Shown here one piece after another: positions 1-9,462 of a stretch of 36,350 nt of DNA. Both the position numbers and the translations under genes were made by a program. The stretch is from the NCBI GenBank assembly GCA_000512085.1, contig ASPP01000688.1, positions 1-36,350 of the forward strand, in the 5' to 3' direction. Below the pieces are notes generated by a model. The model had not been told where the DNA came from. It saw only the letters and a list, made by a program, of their open reading frames with translations, and searched no databases. Source of the DNA: Reticulomyxa filosa. Lineage: Eukaryota; Foraminifera; Reticulomyxidae. Each line of letters begins with the position of its first letter. Position 1 is the stretch's first letter.

Positions 1-57
1 CATATGCATACATATGTAGACAGTGCGATACACACAAAAAAACAAAGACCCACTCAC

Positions 58-916
58 TTGATGCCCAATTCGTCAAGCAAATAGCGCCGAACGGTCAGCA
101 GAAACATGTACTGCACATCGTTGAACATGTAGACGTGGCTAAGCAGAGCACGCTTTTGAAGAGACGATTGGGGCGGGTGAAACTTACCATTAGACTCAAT
201 TGCATTGCCATGACTGTAATAATAGTTCAAATATTCCATTGGCAAATTCTCCCGCAATTCATACATTTTACGATCCGCATATTCCAATACGTCGTCCAAA
301 CTCCACGTTCGAAACCACTCTTCAAATGCATTTCCTTTCTTTAATTATATATGTATATGTGTATACATATAATATGCATCCTCTTTTTGTATTACATTAA
401 TTATGACAAAGAAAAGATACATTACGCACAAACTTGGAAAGTAAGCTTTTGAAATTGAAAAGACTCCAAACGCAGCTTGATGACCTCAAACAATTCGAGT
501 AATACATTTCGGTCATCAATTTGCATTAGCACACTTCCTGCAAACAATTGGTTGTACGAACTTGGCCCACCTTCCGTCTTCATCGAAATGACACGAAGAC
601 CGGTGTTATTTCCACGGAACAGTGGCTTGATTGTCCATTCAAACGATCCTTTTTGCTCTTCATTGTTTCGATGCCAATGAAACCAACTTTCGTCATTTTT
701 GTCCATTTCTATGCTTATCACGTTCAACTCTTTTCTCGTCTTTTTCCCCCTTTCTTCGTCGGCTTCATCTGTCTCCTCTGGGGGACTCCACCCTGTTTCC
801 CCTTTTCCACCTTTCTTCATTTGCCGTTGCTGAGGGAACGCGGAGGGCTTACTGTTCTTTATCATTTGCACATTTGACAACGTCGATACCGACATGCAAG
901 GAACCGAGTTGCCCAT
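58..916 (-). CDS. Hypothetical protein, possible PDZ-like domain (partial, runs off left edge)
   Basis: Two exons are visible on the minus strand: 434-916, then 58-338. The joint uses donor GTTTGT and an acceptor AG at 339-340, in phase 0. A GTGAGT donor at 52-57 shows that the gene continues left of the window. I chose the ATG at 914-916, which begins MGNSVPC. The frame stays open upstream to a possible acceptor (TTTGCAG) just before it, so a further 5' exon cannot be excluded. Exon 1 starts with a Lys/Glu-rich, probably disordered stretch of about 80 residues. A compact stretch follows with GLRVISM, LFAGSVLMQIDDRNV and a final LTFQ, spaced like the strands of a PDZ domain. Exon 2 is charged and aromatic (EYLNYYYSHGN). 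The PDZ assignment is pattern-based and weak; no function is claimed. Confidence 0.5.
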
Positions 917-2869
917 TTTTAGCTTGTCTTGTTTGTCCTGCAAACAAAGTGCTCTCTTATCGAATTTAAAAACAATGTGAGGCAGCTTTTTTTTTCCTTT
1001 TGTTTTTTCCCTTGTTTCCCTTTTTCTTTCTGCTACTTTTAATTACAAATGTTACTGCTGCTCCGTGAAGCACTTCCGGATCCCTTCTTTTGCTTTTGGT
1101 GTATAGTTTTAATTTGGGATCATGATTTCTGACCTTTTTTTACAAAAACATATACGTTTAAAATACGAATAAAAAAACGTTTGCCTTTGAAAATATTCCT
1201 CCACATTCATCACTATGTCTGTGAATGCATTCATACAGTTCAAAAGGAGAAAAAAGCTAAACAAAGAGCATATTCACCACATTCAAATCTAATCCATAAA
1301 AGATTTATATTCTGATGACAAATTTAATCTACGCTTGCTTAAATTATTTCTGATCAAAAATGATCCGATGTAATTTTTTTTACATGCAAACTTTTGCTTG
1401 TTTCGAAAATTGACTGTTTCAAAACTTGTTTTTACAGATTTGCTTTTGTAAAAGACGATATCTTTTGTTTAAAAAACATTTCTCTCATTTTTTTCTATTT
1501 TTTTTGCCTTTTTGGAATTTATGTAAATACATTGTTAGAAGAACACATTAAAGTTAGTAAAAAGGGAGTAAGATTTTGATTTTTTCTGTTTATCTTTCAA
1601 GAGGTTTTTGTGATTACTTATGGCTGTTAATATTGATGAATTATTGTTTTTTCCTTTTTTTAAAGGAAACTTTTATATTAAAGTTGATTTTATATGCCAA
1701 CATTTTTAATAAAACTTTTGAACATTTAAAATTGTGAAATAAAAACAACTGTTACTGTTTAAATTTTTATTTTATATTTCATAAAATATGCGTTTGTGAT
1801 TATACAAGAATTATATCATTTGATATTCATCAATAAATAATTCCATATGGATTAAAAGGTAAATTAAATAATACTATTACTTCAAATTCAGCTTACAATT
1901 ATTCAATTCAAAACAATGAATGTATTATTCAAAGATATTTTGATAATTTAATTGTTAAATGTATGTGGGAAAAATCGACTGTATATAGAGAAATGTCAAT
2001 TGCTTGTGGGAAAAAGCAAATTTAGTGTGAAAGAAGGACAAGCTAATTTTTGCCTTGTAAATACTCTATATTACTAATGTACAGTTATTCAAATATGAAA
2101 TGTGTAATGAAATAAAATGCAAAATATGCAAACGTTCCTAGATGTTTCACCAGATAGTAATATGATTTGACAGTCTCATAAAAAAAACAATCCGAGTATG
2201 GACACAACACAAAATAACATTTGACACCAAAAGTAACAAAATAAAAGTTGTGCGTTTACGTTTTCATTTAAAATAAGATTTTACTGTTCTCCGCTTTATT
2301 GTTGTGGATTTCTTATTCTTGAAGTTGGCTTTAGTTCAGAAAAATTACACAACTACTCTTTTTTTTGTACGAATCGTTAAATTATATTTGTGGAATATCC
2401 AGGACCGTTATTTGTTAAAAAACAAGACCCCATGCTCTAGCAACTTTTTAAAAACCTTATCAAATAGACACTTATGCTCTATTTTACTTCCAAAAAAATT
2501 ATGTAATTTTTTTGTTCAAAATTTGACATTTCAAAAACTGACTACGTGCAAATCAGCCAACTTTATGATGTTTAAAAAGGTTTTGTCTGATTTGGTTGTG
2601 ATATTTCATGCTGGGCTATGCATTGATTGAAACACAAGTATTCTTTTCTAATCAATTTCTTCCAGCTTTCTCTTGCAAGCACATTTACTCTTTCCGTGCA
2701 TATTAGTTTTTAACAAAAAAAAACTATGGCATAATGTTGCAGTTAAACGTATGACGTGCAGAGGAATTGAGGAGGTATTTCACAACATTTTCTTGATGAC
2801 ATAAACTTCTACCAGAAATTTTTATTCTAAGCAAGACTTAAAAAAGAAAAGTGCAATTGAAAGGTATTT
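917..2869. other. AT-rich intergenic region
   Basis: No intact gene is visible on either strand. The sequence is very AT-rich with many short T and A runs. The only coding-looking stretch is the broken fragment at 1780-2025, listed separately. An open frame at 2304-2630 (+) lacks an ATG and has no recognisable composition. Confidence 0.5.
1780..2025 (+). pseudogene. Possible decayed coding fragment with internal stop
   Basis: One frame reads HKICVCDY..., meets an in-frame TAA (1834-1836), then continues open for about 62 codons with protein-like composition (IPYGLKGKL, NNECIIQRYFDN, CMWEKSTVYREM) to a TAG at 2023-2025. There is no start codon and no splice sites that clearly frame it. It looks like the remnant of a gene or mobile element, but no family is recognised and chance cannot be excluded in such AT-rich sequence. 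Confidence 0.22.
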
Positions 2870-3927
2870 TTATCGTGGATCTCCTTGAGCAAGCCCAATG
2901 GTTCCACAGGCCACACGAGCCCCCGCATGGCCAGTCGTTTTGGAGTCAGGGAACCCACCTTTTCCTAAGTCGTCTTCGTCAGCATGCAAAACAAAACTTC
3001 GTCCAACTACGGAATATGGTCCACCTTAAAAAAACGAACAAACAAAAGCAATTCATCGACTTCTTTACACTTCAGATAAAAACAAACAAAAAAAGGATAC
3101 TTTGTTAAAACTAAACAAAGTTTGACTTGGGAATCTTGTATATCGAGGGTCGCTTTTCCATCCTTGCCCGCAACCACGTTGCCAAGATCGCCAACATGTC
3201 TTTCTTCATCATTTGGTCCTCCTAATTTTTTTTTTTAAACTGTTCTTTATTTCTTCTCCTTTTTTTTTTCCTCCCCCCCTTGTTTCTATCCTTTTCTCTC
3301 TTTCTTGTATCCCCAACAGAATAAAGAGTTTATAATGAAAATAACCATGATTTTTTTCAAATGGGTTGTAATGTGCCCCTGCTGTTTTGCACCCTTCAGA
3401 GAGGTCACCAAATTGGTGAATGTGAAATCCATGTTTGGTATTTGGCGGAAGTCCGCTAATTTCTGCGTGAATTGCTGTCACCTTGCCGTCGCATGTGAGT
3501 TCAACTTTTCCATCTTTTTTTTTTTAAAAAAAGGGGAAAGGACATCATAAAAACGTTCATAGTTTTTTTTAAAACTGTGTTTATTGGTTTAGTGTTTGCT
3601 TTGGTACAATACTACTCCTCCACTTTTGATATAAAGAAAAGGTTCTTAACTGACGTTGGAACCACCATCAGGTTTTAGTAAACATATTGCACGGCATGGT
3701 TTTTCAGGAGTTCCACGAAATCCTTTTCCACACTGACAGTTGCCTCCCTTGCCACATTTGCAAGAGCCGCCCACTGAACAGCCACCCACTGAAGAGCCAC
3801 CCATTGAACAGCCACCGCTCTTTTGGCATATTCCAATCTTTCCTATCTGGCAGGAATTTTGGCAAGCCCACCAAGAGGCTCCTGCTCCGGCTGCAAAAGT
3901 TACCAAATATTTAAATGCTCGAGACAT
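2870..3927 (-). CDS. Cu/Zn superoxide dismutase with Cys/Gly-rich N-terminal extension
   Basis: Converts superoxide to hydrogen peroxide and oxygen. Four minus-strand exons are inferred: 3651-3927, 3346-3513, 3117-3221 and 2870-3024 (donors GTTAAG, GTTATT, GTTTAG). They join in phase to 234 residues. The dismutase domain (about 79-234) is complete. Copper ligands are H123, H125, H140 and H197; zinc ligands are H140, H148, H157 and D160. The C134/C223 disulfide pair and R220 are also present. Seen motifs include [25 protein letters not shown] and [16 protein letters not shown]. Usual cytosolic enzymes are about 153 residues; the extra 78 or so are N-terminal: a short hydrophobic start ([16 protein letters not shown]), then nine Cys in residues 22-66 with CKC and CQC. 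The start is the only ATG in this exon's frame and the extension is continuous with the first beta strand ([11 protein letters not shown]). The hydrophobic start may be a signal or anchor; this is inference. Confidence 0.9.
3764..3816 (-). repeat. 15-base tandem repeat coding Gly/Cys/Ser motif in the SOD N-terminus
   Basis: About three and a half imperfect 15-base units encode GGC/S-S-M/V repeats within residues 38-55 of the superoxide dismutase. Units differ at single bases, changing Cys to Ser in one copy. The repeat suggests that the Cys-rich segment grew by slippage or unequal exchange. Confidence 0.7.
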
Positions 3928-4248
3928 AGTACTTCTCCTTGACTTGTTTTGAATGACAATTTCAACTTAAAAAAGACGTTCCTTAAAAAAAAGTCAAAAG
4001 CTTGAGTGTCGTCTTCGTTCGGGTACAACAAAGAGTAGATGGGAAAAATGCCATTCTTTTTTATTGCTACAAGCACTTTGAAAATTTGAAATACAGTCAA
4101 CGTCAAGCAGACGGTGGAAATTCTCTAGTAGGGAAAATTTAACTAACTTAAAAACTTAAAACTTTTGAATCTCCACACAATTCAAAAGTATCATTTTGTG
4201 TTCAAGAAGCCCCTTTTTCTTAGAATCACCAGCAATTGGTAAATAATT
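3928..4248. promoter_or_regulatory. Shared divergent intergenic region (SOD / aminotransferase)
   Basis: 321 bases separate the two divergent start codons, so both promoters and 5' UTRs must lie here or overlap. It is AT-rich with no convincing TATA box or repeated motif by eye. Its role is inferred from position only. Confidence 0.4.
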
Positions 4249-5584
4249 ATGGCATTATTAGCAGGCGACAAGAAAAAGAAATTATTGATGGTCCCAGGAC
4301 CAATAGAATGTGATCAAGAAGTGTTGCAAATGATAGGACAGCCTTCAGAATCAGTGGTACACCCAATTTTTATCAAATCATTTGGTGACTGTTTACGAAA
4401 CATGCGCAAACTATTTTGTGCAAATGAAAGCTGTCAACCGTTTATACTGTCAGGAGGAGGAGCACTAGGTTGGGACTGCACAGTAGTGTCGCTCTTGGAA
4501 AGTAAAAAGGACAAGGCGCTAGTCCTAAATACAGGTTACTTTGGCGAAAATTTCCGTGACTGTTGCCGTGCATACGACATTGAGACGGACGAGTTACAAT
4601 TTCCAATTGGCGCGGCGGCCAATGTTTCTGACTTGGAAAAGCAACTGAAAAAGAAAAAATACAAATTGTTGACAATAACCCAAGTTAAAAATCATTTTCT
4701 CCCTAAAAAACATAAAAGTATCCTCGAATTTGTGTACATGTATTGCACTTTTTTTTTTTAAAAAAAAAAAAAAAACAAAAAAAAAAAAAAAGGTGGAAAC
4801 GTCGACAGGTGTTTGCAATGACGTCCGTGAATTGGCGGACACGTGTCGCCGAGTTTCTCCCGAAACATTGATCGCAGTGGACGGGGTGTGTTCGTTTGCT
4901 GCCGTACCGTTTTATTTTAGTGATTGGAATATCGATATCGCAATAACGGCATCTCAAAAAGCATTGGGGGCACCTCCTGGCTTATGCGTGATGATGTTGT
5001 CAGAACGGACGTGTAAGTACCTAATGAGCGAACAACGTAAAAATGCAGTGAGGAGTTGGTATTGCAATTTGCAACAGTGGCTGCCTATCATGCAAGGCTA
5101 CGAAAAAGGTCAGATTTGTTACTTTTCCACACCCAATGTGAATTTGATCAAGGCTTTGTTGGTGTCCTCCCAACAACTGCTCAATGATGGGCTGGAGCGC
5201 AGCTTTGCACGTCATAGACATGCCACGCTCAGCTTTCGAGAAGCGATGAGGGCTTTGAACTTGTCCTTGTTGGTTCCGAATGATGATCAAGCTGCCGCTA
5301 CTGTCACTGCTGTGTGGTTTCCTCCAAATATCAACCCTGCAGAGTTTTTGAAATATATTGATGATTTTGGGGTAGTCGTTTCTGGTGGATTGCATCGCAA
5401 AATTAAAACTCAATATTTTCGAGTTGGACACATGGGCATCAGCGTCAATCCAAATCGAACTGACTTGCTTCAAACAGTTCAGGCTATTGAATATGCCTTA
5501 GCAAAATGTAAAGTTAGTAATTTTGAAAAGGGTGCCGGTATCAGTGCTTTTACCTCAGCTTTTGGTACTGTTTCTAAATTATAA
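4249..5584 (+). CDS. AGXT: Alanine-glyoxylate / serine-pyruvate aminotransferase, peroxisomal
   Basis: PLP-dependent class V aminotransferase that moves an amino group from alanine or serine to glyoxylate, detoxifying glyoxylate in peroxisomes. Two exons, 4249-4683 and 4793-5584, join in phase 0 to 408 residues, close to the family's usual length of 390-420. Visible features: MVPGPIE near the N-terminus, SGGGALGWD (the glycine loop near the cofactor phosphate), VDGVCSFAAVPF with the cofactor-binding Asp175, and TASQKALGAPPG, where Lys201 should be the Schiff-base lysine. The C-terminus is SKL, a canonical type 1 peroxisomal targeting signal, and there is no obvious mitochondrial presequence. 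The single intron is T-run then A-run, ending in A-rich sequence before AG. Which amino donor it prefers cannot be told from sequence. Confidence 0.95.
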
Positions 5585-6484
5585 TTAAGTTAATCATAAA
5601 AGGAAGATCTCTCCATTTATTCTTAAAAAAAATAAATTGCAACTCGCATTTCATAAATACTCAACTGGCAGCTTAAATAATTTCCATAAAGGCAATACAA
5701 GAATTTTTTGGAAAAATCTAATTTTTCTTCTTGACCTAAATTGTTAATTTATCTACGAAGGGTAAATAGTTACGGTAAATTTTAAGGGCTACTCTCACTC
5801 TGATATCTGAAAAGCGATAAAAAGATATCACAACCATAACCGTATTTCGGCAAATTTTAATATAGACTTTTAAGTTTGCTGACTTGTTAATAGTGTAAGA
5901 AGAGTAGTTACAACTAAGTGTAATACGAAAGGCACTTTGTTCAAAATAAAATATCAGTAAAACAGAATTAAATAAGGATAATTCTCAAAACATAAAACAA
6001 GAATGAATAAAGAAACAGTGATACATTCGGTATAAGTGAAAAGTGATAAATTTTTTATAAGTGTGTAGGGCAAGCCCTTATCACACATGGCTGAACGCCT
6101 ATGGAACTGAGGAGCTCCCTTTGGGTTAAACCTCCTCAACAAACTACCTCTTACTTGTTTTCTCTTACTTCTTTTGTCTTCTGATTTATTCTTTAATTTA
6201 CTTTGTTTACTGAAAGTCGCTCTCATTGAGAGTAACAATCTTTCGTATTACATTTAGTGAAGCTCTTCACTGTAGACTCCCCACAAGTGTGGTATATTTT
6301 TTCTCAAATTAATAATCAATACTTTATAAATTAATTTAATTTACAATTTCTTTCGTCCTTTTAAAGATTTTATTTTAATGAAAAATCCTAATTAAAAAGA
6401 CCCGAAGCAAACTCTATTTCTTAACTTTTTTTTAAAAAGAAGTTTTTTTCAGTTTTTATTAGTAAAAATATTTTGCTAAATAAA
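5585..6484. other. Intergenic region between aminotransferase and membrane-protein gene
   Basis: AT-rich spacer of 900 bases. AATAAA-like signals lie about 45 bases past the aminotransferase stop. It holds the inverted-repeat element at 5913-6258 and otherwise no feature that I can support. The 94-codon minus-strand frame at 5954-6238 lies inside that element and does not look like a protein. Confidence 0.5.
5913..6258. mobile_element. MITE-like element with inverted-repeat ends
   Basis: The 19 bases at 5913-5931 match the reverse complement of 6240-6258 with one mismatch (core GTAATACGAAAG). Weaker inverted similarity continues inward: both arms carry CAGTAAA followed by AATTAAA-type sequence about 40 bases in. 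GAAGAG also lies just outside both arms. The 346-base interval has no transposase and contains small palindromes (AGGGCAAGCCCT; CTCTCATTGAGAG). These are the traits of a non-autonomous miniature inverted-repeat element. No clear target-site duplication was identified, so the call is tentative. Confidence 0.4.
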
Positions 6485-9216
6485 ATGTTAGGAGTTTTGA
6501 CTTTATTACTTATTTTAGGTTTGACACTAAGAAGTAGTGTGGGGTCAATGATAATAAGTTGTCCGACAAACGCCGATTGTGAAGTAAACTGTGCAAACAG
6601 CACGTGCGCTAACAAAAAAATTACTGTCCGATAAGTACCAATTCCAAAAGCTACAATTGCACAGTCCGTTGTTTAACTGCCTACTCCTGCCTCAACACAG
6701 TAATTCGAGCGACCAATGATACTTCCACTTTACTTTTCGAAGCACTTCAAACGAATGTCTCTCACAATGCAGGTTCGTTTTTTTGTTTTTTTTTGAACGG
6801 CATTGTTTTAAAAAAAGTTTAAACATAAATTGTTCTAGCGATATTTGCCAATGGTGCAAATAATGTGCAAATTCTATGTAATGGAATTTGTTCGTGTGAT
6901 TCTATGACATTGATGGTAAAGAAAGCACAGTCGGTGACGGTGATAATAAACAAAACCATTGAAAACAGAGCCTTATATGCGATGAACTACGGGGCGTTGA
7001 ATATCAACGATTCACAAAACGTATACTTAAGTTGTAACAACCCAAATACATGCCTGTATACCGAATGGAATCTTTACGGCAATGACAACGTATCGATTGT
7101 TTGCAATGGATATTATGCTTGTTATGAAAGTAGAATTACGATCGGTCAATCCCAACAAGTCATGTTTCAAGGTTAATCTCTTATACTTTGTACAAAAAAA
7201 AAATTACTTTTGCATGTACCTATAAACATATATAAATACAAAAAAAAAAAAAAACAAAAAAACAAAACATGATAGCGACGTCAGGTCAACCCTCTGTACT
7301 GCAAAGCTGGATAACCTTCAAAAAAGTAACGTCATTGACCGTGCAGGGTGCGGACGGTGCAATACTAAACAACTGGTACTACTTGACTGACATTGAGAGA
7401 TTCTTGTTAGATATTGCTGGTACCGGAAACACGCTAGGCACTGCATGGAGCAGCGATAATGTATCCAGTGTCGCGATTGGCAGTTTTGTAATAATTAATA
7501 CACAAATAATTTACTTTTTACAAATTTTTTGTTGGCTTTTCTTAAAAAAAAAAAAATGACAAATTGAAAAGATTGGAATGTAACATCTTATTGGCTGACA
7601 AGTAAAGTAGCAGATGCGTATCAATGTCCAAATGACAGGGACTGCCACATTCGTGTGGATACAGCAATGGGCAAATATGTGAACATATCATGTCCATCAG
7701 CAAATCGCTCCTCTTCCACAGACGGAAACCAGCCAAAATGCTTGTTTTATTGCACTGCTAATGGTGGTTGTAATGGCATTCGATTGTTTGCTATTGACAG
7801 TCCTTACGTCACGTTATTCTTCAATCCTACTAGCAATTCTGGCTTTTTCTGTCAGTTTTTTTTTTTTTGCTTTTCTTTGATTTTTGTTGTTGTTATAGTA
7901 GCATATGTACACTATATGCTTTTGAAATTTTGTATTCGTACTTTGTTTATCGTTTGTGTGGGTATATGAAATATAAGAACACAAACTTTAAAAAAAAAAG
8001 TGAATGCAAATGGCTCTGGACTGAACGAATACGAAGGGGTAATAAATATTAGCTGCAACACTGAGTATAGTTGCAGAAGGGCAGTGTTCCAAGTGTCGAG
8101 ATATGCCACTCCGACAGTGTCTTGCAACGCCTACATGTCGTGCGAATCGACCCAATTCAACATATCAAACTTTCACAATTACGCAACGATCATGTCGTCC
8201 AACTCTGCCATGTACGAGGCGACGTTGTCACTGTGGTCTGGATCCACCGTTTTTGCCGCAAGCAAGTATAGTTCTGGTGCAGAATTGTCATTTTATAACA
8301 CTTTTTGGTCGTTTGATGATATTGACCAAGTCGACATGATCTGTTTCGTTTTTCTTTTGTTTAAATCTCACTTTGGGGAATAATGATCATTGATAGCAAA
8401 AAAAAAAAAAAAAAACCAATTGAAAATTAGGTGAACAAAACAGTGACTGCCTCGAAGCAAAATTTAACGTGTCAAAAGTGAATCAAATGAGAGTAGTCTG
8501 TAACAGTAATTCTTTTAATTCTGGCGAAAATTGCCGCAGCGCCAAATTTGATGTAGACCAATACACCGATTTTGATTTGACGTGCGCTGGGTTCTTTTCA
8601 TGCTTTAATATGAGTGTTTGGTACGACGCGAGCCAACCGTATTACCACAGATGTGACATTGGATGCTACTTTAACTCTTTTAATCAAGATGCCCCAAGCT
8701 GTGATACTGTGAATATTATCGTGGAGAACAATCAAATAGGTTATCAAGTCATTTCTCTGTGGTGTCAGATTATTGATGATAATCAAGCCTGTAACGATGT
8801 CACTGTCCAATGTGGAGACTCAGAATTAATGTGTACGTGTCCTGTTTTGTATGACTCCAAAACAGGTATATGTGTGTTTTTTTCCCCAATTCTGTTCTAT
8901 CATAATAATGCATTTTGCTTCGACGTCTCATTACGAATATTGGGATGGGAACAACAAAAAAAAAAAAAAAGGAGTTTGGGATTGTGAGGGCAAATGTGGC
9001 ACGTCCATTTGCGAGGACAGTTCGAACAGTGGCAAGTTGTCTATTCACGCAATTGCTAGAATTGTGTTGTCGGTGTTGGCTGCTGTTGTGTTGTTAAGTT
9101 GCGTTTGCTATCGGTGCTTCAAAAAACGCCAAAGCAGAAATCGACTGTTGCCATCGTCGGAAGAAGGTAGGCAAAATAATGTTCCATTTCCTAACATTGC
9201 TTATCAAACAATGTGA
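6485..9216 (+). CDS. Type I membrane protein with Cys-rich solenoid-like ectodomain
   Basis: Seven exons: 6485-6772, 6839-7171, 7285-7482, 7572-7850, 8001-8342, 8431-8865 and 8972-9216. All inner junctions are phase 1. About 706 residues result if one A is restored in the A7 run at 6614-6620; as printed, exon 1 stops at TAA 6631-6633 and the Cys-rich frame resumes one frame away. The start gives a signal peptide (MLGVLTLLLILGLTL). The ectodomain repeats a unit of the form CN-x(3-5)-(A/S)C-x(3-5)-F/I followed by a V/I-rich strand, for example VCNGYYACYESRITI and VSCNAYMSCESTQFNI, suggesting a beta-solenoid. N-glycosylation sequons (NxS/T) are frequent. A single membrane helix (IVLSVLAAVVLLSCV) near residues 655-670 precedes a basic tail (CFKKRQSRNR) of about 40 residues. 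Function unknown; a surface or secretory-pathway receptor or adhesin is possible. Confidence 0.75.
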
Positions 9217-9462
9217 AAACAGAGTATTTTTTGATGGGTTGCTCTGTTCAAACAAAGGAGTGTATCGCCTTTTTTTTTTTCCCCCTCATATTGTTAATTA
9301 CTCGGTGAATGTGCTGCTTTCATAAACAAGGTGTTATATTTTCTTTTGTCCATGCATTTGTTTACGTTTTTTTTAATTCTAATTAAATACCGAAAAGAAG
9401 TAGTTCCATTTTTCACTATTTTTTTTTTAAAAGAAGAAGAGAAAAAGATGCATTAGTGAGGA

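Noticed and set aside
2304-2630. 108-codon plus-strand open frame
   Set aside because: No ATG, Phe/Lys/Leu-dominated composition expected from AT-rich DNA, and no recognisable motif.
5954-6238. 94-codon minus-strand open frame
   Set aside because: It lies wholly inside the inverted-repeat element and reads as random basic sequence; no transposase motif.
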